From: Clitopilus passeckerianus
Lineage: Eukaryota; Basidiomycota; Agaricomycetes; Agaricales; Entolomataceae
NCBI GenBank assembly: GCA_944990035.1
Contig: CALYLX010000013.1
Location: 288,718 to 352,717, forward strand
Reading direction: 5' to 3'
DNA: 64,000 bases
The notes below the pieces were generated by a model that worked only from the letters and a program-made list of their open reading frames with translations, was not told the origin of the DNA and did not search any database. A program made the position numbers and the translations under genes. Of the stretch, positions 34,801-44,394 are shown one piece after another. Each line of letters begins with the position of its first letter. The stretch's first letter is position 1.

Positions 34801-35834
34801 CACTCTCGTCAGTCCTCGTACGCTCGCACCACCCGTTCGTCAATATACGAGACCATTGAGGAGGAGATCATGGTAACTTCTGCCTCGCCGACCAAGACTG
34901 GACTCCTCGGTTCGGAGGAAGTTTCCACGACGATGGCAACTGGGACAGCAAGAAGACCGGTGTTCCTCACAGTCGACGATGACGCAGTCTCTATTCGCTC
35001 CACCAGGTCTCGAGTTTCGTCGATTTGGGAAGACGACACAGGAGTCATCGCCTTGCGAAAGTATTACGCCCTGAAGAACGAGGCCGAGAGCATAGTCACG
35101 GAGAGCCAAAGGCAGTGGGCAGATACACATGGATCTATGTCTGCTTTGAAAAGTAAGCCCTATTGCTCGAGTCTCTGGTACCATTTTCTCAAGGAACCTT
35201 TCACAGCATTCCAACCTCCAAAGAACCCAGCGGCGATGCGGGCCTTGTTGGAAGAATCCCTTCAGAGCTACCAGCCCCTTCCTTCGGAACTGCGTCCCCA
35301 TCGTGTCAGGTCCAGGACCACATCCCGAGTGTCACCTTACCCTTCTTCCCGCCCAGGCAAGGCTCCCGTGGCCCCATCTCCTCTGCGACTGGAAGAACCA
35401 GATTTGTTGTCCCCGATGCCAACCGTTTTCTCCAGGCCTGCTCTGCCCAGGAAGACCCTCAAGGACGTGACTACCAAATCCAACCTGAATGACTCAGCTC
35501 GCATAGCGGACGGTCCCAAGCTCTTCCCCACTGCAAGCAACAGTGATCTCAAAAAGGAAAGAGTCTTCAGCCGGCCAAGAGTTGTTTCTGGCGGTCGCAA
35601 GAAGCAGGCTGTACCTGAACCTGCTGAGCCGAAATCGGTGACTCGCGTTGCGTCAAGGGAGTTCAAGGAAAACGCTGCTGTCGGTACCATGACGTATGTG
35701 CATCTCTTGTATCTTCATTCATAGCTCTCCTGACTGAGCCGTCGTTTCAGACCTGGTGATTCTTTGAAGTTCCGTCGTCCTCGTCCACGAGGACGTCCTG
35801 CAAATGGTTCCATGTCGAAACCAATCAGGGTCTA
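28815..35834 (+). CDS. Very large disordered basidiomycete protein, function unknown
   Basis: A chain of long exons gives roughly 2,200 residues with no recognisable folded domain. The start is MQTDYTSGHHQDTTISEDTS. Early motifs include DKWWSIGRGRKEL. After introns near 29573-29627 and 29691-29740 follow FHSMDFGMMFKASAND and KSFQSLARMGSWNQLKH, then Lys/Glu/Ser-rich tracts. A long charged helix lies at about 30.9-31.1 kb, encoded by near-identical GAAAAGCGGAAGGAGGAG units. Then come TALTDIFPSAEDL, VLDAATNDLAQLISNLDLEA and many Ser-rich blocks. Further introns lie at 34148-34198, about 34508-34552, 35153-35206 and 35694-35750. The basic end is RRPRPRGRPANGSMSKPIRV, stop 35832-35834. The exon before 29573 must change frame by one base inside the purine tract at about 29530-29555 to read on into KKKRAK. 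Likely phospho-sites (RRxS-like, SP, TP) suggest a scaffold, but the role is unknown. Confidence 0.8.
30955..31030 (+). repeat. Short coding tandem repeat (Lys/Glu helix)
   Basis: Units close to GAGAAAGAAAAGCGGAAGGA recur head to tail inside the large gene and encode KEEKEKRK-type heptads, a predicted long single charged helix. The repetition at DNA level suggests recent unit duplication. Confidence 0.6.
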
Positions 35835-36295
35835 AAGGATTATGGGTGTTCGCCGACTAGGCACTATATCTCGAAGGCAGATATGATATGTTTCATCTAT
35901 GCTTTCCTGTTCTCGTTCTGCATTGTTTCTTGGACAATCTCTTCTAATACGTCACGTTTGCATCTTTCCATACAACCACTCTAGTTTCCCTGATCCTTTC
36001 GCGTACCCTCGACCCCCCGTGCTGCGATTATTCCCATCTGACTTCTTGCCCTTAATCGCTGCCTGTATATAGTTTACGTCCGATCTTTACTCACACTGCA
36101 TATGCCCCTCTATCATTGCCACTATGCTCATCTTGTACTTACGCACGCAGAAATACACAGGTTGTACTCAGTCAAGTCCTTAGATGCTCAATCATAATAT
36201 ATATTCTCACTATCTCCAATGTCCATTCCGAGGTTACAGCAGGGTGGACTTTCGTGTCAAGTCATCGGAATCTTCCGTCGTCAACGCGTCAACCC
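35835..36295. other. Intergenic region between convergent genes
   Basis: About 460 bp of 3' flank between the large plus-strand gene and the minus-strand PEBP gene. Nothing coding is seen. Confidence 0.5.
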
Positions 36296-37237
36296 TCAAT
36301 CTGCAGCCTTGACAAGGAAGAAACTAGCACCAACGAGCTTCAACCCATACTTCTTGGCGAAGTCAACAGCATTCCAGCTTCGTCTTTCCTCCAAAGCTGA
36401 GCCATATTCTGGGCTGCCCTCTGGAACTGTGAAGTCGGTAGAGGGTTCTTCGAAGAGAATGAAGGCTTTGGAAGAAAAAAAATGGGTAGATCAGCTACTT
36501 GAACAAGTGCAATATTCGGAGATGCACGTACTATATCTGTGCAAGCCACTTCCTGGTCGAGGACCCGGTGGCCGATACGGGGTGGTTGAGTCCTTGGTCT
36601 TCTGAGCTGGAGCTGAGTCGTTCTCTGGGAACTTAATACCAGTGATCTGTTCGAGTAACATCTCCTGAGCTACGACGTCATATTCAAGAGGTCAAAAACT
36701 CACGACCCAGTGTCTAAACTGTCGATAGATTGGTTCTGCTCTTGACGGAGCGTCTGGGTCCGTCATCACGAAGGTGAAGGTCTTGCCCTTGTCCACCGAT
36801 GAGCTTGAATCAAACGGCGACAAGAAAAGCTCAGGTTCTTCTTGGGTATCCTCTACCCTCATGAAAGATCCGATCTCTGCTTGCTTTTCTCCTGGGTAGA
36901 CGACGTCGAACCAGACGGATGGCTGGAATGGTTCAGGGATTACTTCCGGGATCAAATGGACCGTCTGCAGTCCAGGGATCAGCATGTCTCTTGGGGGCAT
37001 CTTGGACGGGTTTGAGAGCTCTCGAAGGGAAGGTGATGGTTTAAAGGAAGTAATTGGGGCACCTGTTGGATCCTTTATTGGGAGAAGAGGATTAACAGAT
37101 GCATATGGACCTTGATGATCGTGGAGGGCGGCTGGGCGGCCCGGACTCGGAGAAGCCGCGCACAACCTCCTCATGCCGCAACTTGAAGAGCCTGCAAGAG
37201 CAATCAAGCAAGCAAGGTGGGATGGTTTCCAATGCAT
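36296..37237 (-). CDS. PEBP-family protein (phosphatidylethanolamine-binding / CPY-inhibitor type)
   Basis: The start at 37237 gives MHWKPSHLACLIALAGSSS, a probable signal peptide. A long N-terminal extension follows, then the PEBP fold: VWFDVVYPGEKQAEIGSF, the ligand-pocket motif TFTFVMTDPDAPSRAEPIY, FRHWV, then GPRPGSGLHRY split by an intron (TAT A|GTACGT..AAAG|CC TTC), giving HRYTFILFEEP. The end is EERRSWNAVDFAKKYGLKLV followed by GASFFLVKAAD and TGA at 36296-36298. Both PEBP motifs (DPDAPSR and GPxxGxHRY) are intact. Fungal members inhibit carboxypeptidase Y (yeast Tfs1) or act in signalling. The signal peptide suggests a secreted or vacuolar version. Three exons or more are present, and the intron after FRHWV is approximate. 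Confidence 0.88.
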
Positions 37238-38476
37238 GCTTGCAAGTGACCTATGGGATGCACTTCAAGTCGCTGCCGAACAACTGCCAAGCAACTCTTT
37301 GGTTAGGTAAGATGTCCTCATAAGCCATGACGAATATGGAGGAGTACGCGCAAAGTACGCGGCCAAACACATATCGATATATGGTTTTATCGATTAAGCA
37401 GAAATACTGTAAAAATTCTACTTCAACGTTTCGACTTTGGTGCAACTTCTTCCCCTCTACCTATCAGCTCATTTCTCGCAATGTTTCCTGTCGAGTCCAT
37501 TCCCATCCATATCTTTGGGTTCTTTTGTGAGCGAGCGCCATTTCTGAGTAGCCTTGCGTTTTCCAGCTTATGAGTGACACTGCAGCGCATACGGTGAGCG
37601 GCAGTAGACACACAGCGCTAAAATCTGAAAAAGGGGCCAATAAAACAGGAATGCAGTCCATGTAGGTGCTTGTAAGTGGAGAATAAAGGATGTGGCTAGA
37701 CTCTCAGGAGAGCGTCGCAATTTTTGCATTTTCGGTGATTTGGTTGTTGAACCTTGGTTCAACGGCTGTTTAACTCAGACCTAGTGCATTTTAATGGGCC
37801 CAGTTGGGTTGCCTTATTTGTTTAGAAGAACAATAGTTAGGGGTACCATGTGGTGTTAGGTGGGTCAAGGACTCCGGGTTGAAGAGCAGTGCGATCCCTG
37901 TGCTTTAGACCTTCTAACCACAGGAAACTTCTAATCCAATGAGAGAAGTTTACTTCATCTGCTCAGGATTTTGAAGACCGAAATCTTCACCCCTCCTGAC
38001 TCAAAGCGCAGGGAGAATCATCACAATGGAGACAGTCATACCCACACCCCAGGAGCTGCGTACCTCGGAGTAGGTCCCGTAAACACGTCGCGAGAGGCAC
38101 TACAGAAGTGGATGGGGATCTTCCGACAATACTGCTGCTCTAGCTATATCTTGAATGCACGGTATGCAACACAGCCTGCTCTCGCCATGTGTGTGGCGGT
38201 GGTGTTTCCTAACTCGAGGAACGTGGTGTTTGGTCTTGCTTGGCGCAGCTCAAACTGTATGTCACTCAGAGATCTGGAAGACCTGCTTCGAGACGTCGCC
38301 TTCCATAGTTGAACTTACTCTTCAAAATTCACTGGAAAAATACATAGTACATGAGGTATTGACAATAACGATATGCTATTATTGCGATTGGCTTATATCG
38401 TACAGTATTGGAATGAACTCGAATCCCAGACCCCCTAGGCCCCATTCTCCCAATTGTTAAACTGTTCAGCAGGAGT
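37238..38476. other. Intergenic region, 1.2 kb
   Basis: Only short open frames without ATG starts or domains. I see no gene here. It lies upstream of the PEBP gene and downstream of the pseudokinase gene. Confidence 0.5.
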
Positions 38477-39690
38477 CTACAGCCTGGGAGTTGGGAGCCC
38501 AGCCGAGTGGGCATTAGGATATAGCTCGATCAGTTCGCCGTATAATCCGGACATGGATGGTCTCTTTGTTGGATCCCAGTCCCAGCATGTCTTCATTAGA
38601 TCCCACAGCTTATCCGCAATACCTGCACAACCTTCGGGGCGATCAGGGAGCTGACCACTCATCACGGCTAGAAGCGAGCGGTAATGATCTGGAAGAGCTG
38701 CATAAGGCCTCTGACCGCTCAGAACCTATAATACGGCCGGTTCAGCGTGAAAGAACGTTGACAACAGGCTCCCGTCACTCACCTCAAGCATTGTCATTCC
38801 AAAACTATAAACGTCGCATTTCATTTGAGATTCGGGGTCGTCCTTGGCATTGCCATCACAGATTTCGGGTGATATCCACCTGTACCTTCTGAAGTCCGAC
38901 TTTTCGCGATGAATGGCTGGGTGTTGTATCAATTCTCCGAGGCATAGGTCGATCAGCTGGGCTTTCTTGTCTCGAGAAATCATGATATTCGACTGTTTCA
39001 AAGAAACAATGTTGAATAAGGGATTTTCTAACGGAACATGGGAGCGACTTACGCCTCGCACGAATCGATGAATCACCGGCGGTTGCAAGCCGTGCATAAA
39101 TACGAGGGCGTCAGCCACTTGAATGAGCTACAGAGATTTGATCAGGCCCGGGAGTGCTTAAAATTCTTAGGAGGAATGCACTTACGAGTGGCATGGGGTC
39201 GACATGAGGGTGAGTCGAGAGAAAATCCATTATGTTACCCCGTTCAAAGTGTGGTGTGATTAGAGCGGGCGATGGAAAAATTCCCTTGCAAATGCCAATG
39301 AAAGGCGCGACGTTGCGGTGGGATGAAGCACGCTTCCAGTCGTTCAGCTCCTTCATCAGGACCTAGAGTGAATGATTTAGCATGGTGTCAACATCTGTCT
39401 CCATAACGTGATAGGCTACCTCAACAAAATTGGAAGTCTCCGAACGTTCGCATACCCTCCATTCTCTAACACGGACCTCGTGGCCGTCGATAAAACCACG
39501 TCTTACGTCGGTACATATGGTCATCCAATAAGGCGGGCTATCCTCCATTGATACACGGCTTGTTGACGTGTGGTTTGGATGCTTGAAGGAAACATCCTGA
39601 ATAACCAAATGAGAGTGTGAAAAGCTGAGGATTCATTCTACTCACTCTTGTTACTGTTTCGTATTCCACGGGTTCTTGTGTAAACCACAT
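38477..39690 (-). CDS. TKL-like pseudokinase
   Basis: A six-exon model joins in frame from ATG 39690 (MWFTQEPVEYETVTR) to the stop at 38477, about 320 residues. Fold landmarks are those of basidiomycete TKL kinases: the alpha-C region VLMKELNDWKRASSHRNVAP, hinge ALITPHFERGNIMDFL, ADALVFMHGLQPPVIH, activation segment/APE RRYRWISPEICDG, CDVYSFGMTMLEV, and C-lobe DLMKTCWDWDPTKRPSMSG. The catalytic residues are missing. VAVK is replaced by VRVREW, the catalytic loop reads IHRFVRGSN with no HxD aspartate, and DFG reads LIDLCLGE. The frame is otherwise intact, so this looks like a maintained pseudokinase and not a random wreck. Its role is unknown; regulatory binding is typical of pseudokinases. 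Confidence 0.85.
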
Positions 39691-40906
39691 TTCGAGAGCT
39701 TGAGAGGCAGAGAAGAGGGATGTGATAGAGTGAGAGGGTACCCAGAGCGGATATGCACCTATTTATGGTCTCTGATAAGTGGCTTTGGCGCCTTTGGTAT
39801 TCATCAATATTGCTGTAGGGCATAATGCTGTCGTGCCTAATCGAAGGTGGGTCACTACAAAACGAGTGAGCATTGCGTGGCCCCGTCTCTGTGTGCCATT
39901 ATATTCAACGTGGACACTATTGCTAACGTACATATTACATAGCTTTGCGGCACAGAATGCTCTGAAAGAAAGCATTTGAAAGGGCAAGGGCGGGATAATC
40001 AGGCATCGCTTTGGCTTCAAGCCCGATTTGTCACCGAATAAGGCAACAAGCGATGCATGTCGGCCAGTGGCTTCTAAACAAGGGAGAGTCGGGTGGGAGT
40101 CACACGTAACAAGGCTGATAGATAAGCGCCCTTTTTCGCAAGCGACTGAAATCTCCATGAAAATCTCATGACAACCTAGAGTATTTTACCACTCACGCTT
40201 CAAAGATCTAGCCACCAATCGGCGAGGGCGAGGTTGGAGCAGAAAATTTCGAGAGAAAGCCCCAGATATGATTGACTCGTTGCATTAGCTCCAACCAGCG
40301 GCTGAGCCTTCAAAAACAACCCCAAACTGAAGCCAATGCGGCGGGAGGGCTGTCTGTGTGATCATGACCCGATCGTAAGTCATGTCCGAGACTCTGAGTC
40401 CGTAACGGAAGTTGTCGCATATCGCACGACAAAAGCATGAGTCTCAATGAGTCGTATTAAGTTTCATACCGGTTTAGTCTTGGCAGAGGCTAGTACTAGT
40501 GTTGTTCGGTGCATAAAATGTCATTTCGACAAAGCAAGTCGCGAGTCATAAGCTCGTGAGGTCGAATCGGCATTTCGTGGGAATTTCCATGGCACGTGGC
40601 CAACGTTGACAAGGTTCCGAATTGTGCGGCACGGCTTCCATGCTTTCGTTTTCCAACTTTTTACTGTTTCGTTCTTCACATGCACACTGCAATACAGAGG
40701 GGCGAAAAAGCTGCAGGTAACTTCAAGTGTATCCAATAGCGGTACAATGAAGAATTTTTGACGTAGAGGTTCCCCGCATTGACTCACCAGCACTAAATTA
40801 CGCGGCTGTGTTGTGAGGCTTTCGACTCGTGTATGTATTGGTGAAGTATAATGGTAGTTGTCTGAGAACAAACACCCAATGATAGCGCACACAAGGATGT
40901 GGTATT
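39691..40906. other. Intergenic region, 1.2 kb
   Basis: Two minus-strand open frames (about 39.8-40.2 and 40.5-41.0 kb) are present. The second overlaps the real 3' end of the P450 gene in another frame and is spurious. The first has an ATG but no domain or conserved character. No gene is called. Confidence 0.5.
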
Positions 40907-43346
40907 TCATGCAATATTCCGGATCCGTATAGGAACGCTCGGGCCCTTGCTGACCTCGCCCTTGACGTATGGGGCGACCGTAATACCCATACGCCAATCG
41001 ATTTCTTTCCCTGCGCTCTCAAATGAAAACTCCGAGAGGAGAACAGACAAGACCAGCTCTAAACAACAATAAGCCATGAAAGGAGAGAGAGTAGAAACGT
41101 CGAGTGGACTGACTAATTTCCAGGAGACCGAATTTCATCCCGCTAGAAAAAGTCTCAGTCAACAACAGTCAAGAAGACAACAATGATAAGAAGTAACTCA
41201 CGGGCAGGCTCTTCCACCACCGAGGAAAGTCATCCTAACCAAGATAGATCTTAGTCAGACTGTGTAAGGTGTGTGGCAAAGTTACGTTACGTGTTGGAGA
41301 AAATACCGGGCATTTTGACGCCCTTCTCAGTGCTTTCCGTAAACATCTTTCCAAGCCACCGTTCCGGGTTCAGCTCGGTAGCGTCATTGCCCCAGATTGC
41401 AGTGGACCGGTTGGCGGCAGAAAGGCCAAGGTAGACAGAGGTGCCTTTTGCGATTAAGAGCTCCTTGATCTCGGTACCGGTCTTGACATCGCGGACTGGG
41501 AGGTGTAGAGGTACAACGCAATCTTCAACCGTCCTAGAAGTTGATCATGAACAATCTGTTGAGTAAAATTGGTGAGAAACACACTGTCTCCAGACAAAAG
41601 GCACGGGAGCAAAAAGTCGCAAAGTTTCCCGGCAAAAGGCATCGAGGAGGGGAAGATCGCTGAGTTCGTCATAATTGAGGTCATCTTCACCCTTGAGCTA
41701 GAGAAAAGATCATGAGCATAAACTCAGATTCATCAGAGAAGGACAGACAACTCTAGCGTCCTTTATCTCCTTCCTGAGGCGGCTTTGCAAGTTTGTGTCA
41801 GCAGACAATAGGCACAAGATCCTGGTCAATGCGCCAGCTGTCGTTTCTTGTCCAGCCAAAACGATCCCACTGAGGTTAAACATAATCATCAGCACCTCAT
41901 CAAGTTGCAGAAACGGTTATTGCTACCTCATATTGGCCATGACATTATCATCACTCATACGATCCTCGGCATCGGCGACCTGATTTGCATTGACTTTGGC
42001 GGCCTGTTAGATTGGGGCACCGGGTTTGCCAACAGGGAAATACGTACTCAAGAGTGTCGCCAGATCCATGCCACCCGCCGCCGTCTTCTCGAGCTCAGAG
42101 ATCCCGCCCTCTGCAAGGATCTTTCGTTTCTTCCAGAAGAGGTCATCAATCACACCCTGCATGACGTCACAGGACCATTTGAACTAGAGTCGGTGCTCTA
42201 GTAGAAATCAGGTTGGTGAGGGGTACAACGTACTTTGCGAGCGGCAGGAAGGGGCGAATACTTTATTGCTCGGGCCAAGAATTGACGAAGCCAGCCAGGC
42301 TTCATCTTTCTCCAGGTATTGAAGTACGGCATAGCGAAAAACAGCTGAGCAGCCGCCGGACTACAATGCGCGACGATAAGTTAGCATCTACGACAAAATC
42401 CCTTGTTTTAACTTACACCACCGCCTTCAGAGCCTCGTGAAACTCCGCAAATTCCTCGCTATCCTTGTCCAAAGAGTGGAAGGTATGGCCCAAGCCGCCT
42501 TGAGAAATAATCTCCAGACCCGTTTTTGCAAGTTGTCGAGAATATCAACGACGCGACCGTCTTTGGAGGTGCCGAATTCGGCTTTGAGCTTGTCTTGGAG
42601 TTGGTTGGTGACGGAATAGAAGACAGGTACGAGTTTGGAGACAAAGGAGGCGGTAAAGATGGGGTTCATGAGTCTGCGCTGCTTCTTGTGCTCTGCGTCT
42701 GTGATAAGTCAAAGGGCTGAGCGAGGGAACCAAGGAGGAACGAAGGGACGAACCATGCACGGAACTAAGGCCATCTCCGCGTTGAATGACACCGAACAGC
42801 CTGTTTCCCGTCAATATCTGCTGGGTACCGAGAAATAGACTGAACGTACCCAGTGAATTCTTCAGATTCCTTGAAGTTCTTCTGACGGCGAACAAGTATA
42901 TCATGCAGAGCCAGAGGATCTGAGATATATAGGGCATCGTCTTGAAGCTATCCGAGATACAGGTCAGAAGATGGTCTACATTTGATTTCGAGATCTCAAC
43001 TTACACCAAAGAAACCACCAGTCAGTCGTGCGACATGACCATATTTCTGGCACATTGGGTTGTGATAATCGTCAAGAGATGTCGCATCATGCATATCGAG
43101 CTGGTACCCTATGAATGGTTATCCTTCCCTACACCTCTACGAATGTTTACTGGACTTGCCGATGGGCGTTTTGCTGACTGGTCCAGGGAGGTGTGCATAT
43201 CGAATCGAGGTACGAAGACGTTTTACCAAGGAAATGAAGGTGGTTGTGATGAGAAGTGTGATGCATACAGCTCTAGGTGAAGGTAGATCTTCTGGTGTCA
43301 GCCCAGAAAGGAATGAGTGCAGCCAAGACACCTGGTCTAGGATCAT
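40907..43346 (-). CDS. Cytochrome P450 monooxygenase (second)
   Basis: The start at 43346 (MILDQVSWLHSFLSGLTPED) is followed by the membrane anchor AVCITLLITTTFISLVKRL and AHLPGPVSKTPIG. Intron 1 (43109-43159, 51 nt) uses a GC donor (G|GCAAGT) and TAG acceptor, then YQLDMHDATSLDDYHNPMCQ. Further blocks: DALYISDPLALHDILVRR, RRLMNPIFTASFVSKLVPVF, I-helix NLSGIVLAGQETTAGALTRI (41.9 kb), an ExxR segment near 41.65 kb, PERW at about 41.36 kb, and the heme loop MTFLGGGRACPGMKFGLLEI across an intron near 41.2 kb. The product ends KGPSVPIRIRNIA with TGA at 40907-40909. The Thr of the AGxxT motif is present (AGQETT), so it should be catalytic. The family and substrate are not assignable. It is only distantly similar to the P450 at 16.8-19.4 kb, so the two are not a recent tandem pair. 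Confidence 0.93.
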
Positions 43347-44391
43347 TAGAGGGAGGACGACATTGTAGTTGGAAGTCTAAGTGCGACACAAAGCAACCAG
43401 CCATCCTTTATATTTGTCGAGATACAAGGAGTCGTTTGATGTATGAATTGCGCGCTCGGCTTCCCTTGAACACATGTTTCGTGGGTTGTATCTTAGAAGT
43501 CGCCGATGAACGATACTTGAGGCTAGCGCCACGAGCCCGTTGGTGACCGATGACGGACTGTGAAGATGAGGCAACTCGATGGTGTCTCACAATAAGCAGC
43601 ACGGCAAGACTATGATTCGACTTGGCTCGTTCATTTAGAGACGCCTTTAAGGCTTGAAAGTCGACCAGCCGTCCTCTGCCCTTGCTGGATGTCAAGGTGC
43701 TCAGTGCTGCCGAGTAAAACATGAGCGTTGAGCCTCCTTATGTTTGTTGAAGTCCTATGTGAGCGCTGGACCTGGATAGCAAGGGGCAATCGTCAGCGCA
43801 TCATGCATCTCACCGACGAAGGTAAGGACTTGACAATAGAGCTTGGCACTGATGGCTTGCCGACCTTTGGTGGGAAATTTTTGCTCTGGAAGCTCGGGGT
43901 GTTAATAGCCGATTCCCAGAAATGGCAACGAAGCTTTTGGGATAGAATCAATGCTCCATTGATCCTACCGTATCAGTCTCGGCAGGTCTTAGCTTTGAGT
44001 GGTAGTTCTTGGGCAGAAAACTACGGCCCGGGAAAACCGGTATTGATTTCGGTCAATCTCCAGGCTTTTAGCTGACGTTTTGGGACAAAATCAATTCTCC
44101 CCCATAATAGTTTCAGCTTTCAGTGGATTCCGCAGCATCAATATGATGTTATTCTTTCCAAATCAGTCATCTCTCCAGAGTTAACAAGAATGTCGACGCC
44201 GATGGCCATGGGCCAACTCAAATCCCGGCCACTGTCAGCGCTCTGAGGCTTGTTTCTTCCCATCATCCTGTCGACTCTTGTCAGGCATAATTTTTGCAAA
44301 TACCTTAATACCAGATACCAAGGTTTCCCCCGACCTTGCCTATAGTCTCCCAACCTCTCGGAAGGAATCTCAACTAAGAAACCTCGGCAAG
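43347..44391. other. Divergent intergenic region, 1.05 kb
   Basis: Lies between the P450 (minus) and metacaspase (plus) starts. A plus-strand open frame at 43.7-44.1 kb begins with TTG and has no recognisable domain. Two stretches near 43.94 and 44.07 kb (TTTTGGGAtAgAATCAATgCTCC type) look like diverged copies of each other, perhaps an old local duplication. No gene is called. Confidence 0.45.
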
Positions 44392-44394
44392 ATG

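Noticed and set aside
39763..40158. 131-codon ATG-started minus-strand frame
   Set aside because: No domain, no splice extension, lies in the promoter region of the pseudokinase gene. It could be real but nothing supports it.
40521..40997. 158-codon minus-strand open frame
   Set aside because: It overlaps the last exon of the P450 in another frame. That exon (LVLSVLLSEFSFESAGKEID to IRIRNIA) fits the family, this one fits nothing.
16793..43346. The two P450 genes as part of one biosynthetic cluster
   Set aside because: They are 21 kb apart with housekeeping genes (UTP16-like, CHK1) between them, and no core synthase gene is present.
43728..44075. 115-codon plus-strand frame before the metacaspase
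   Set aside because: Starts with TTG and has no recognisable family; located in a divergent promoter region.
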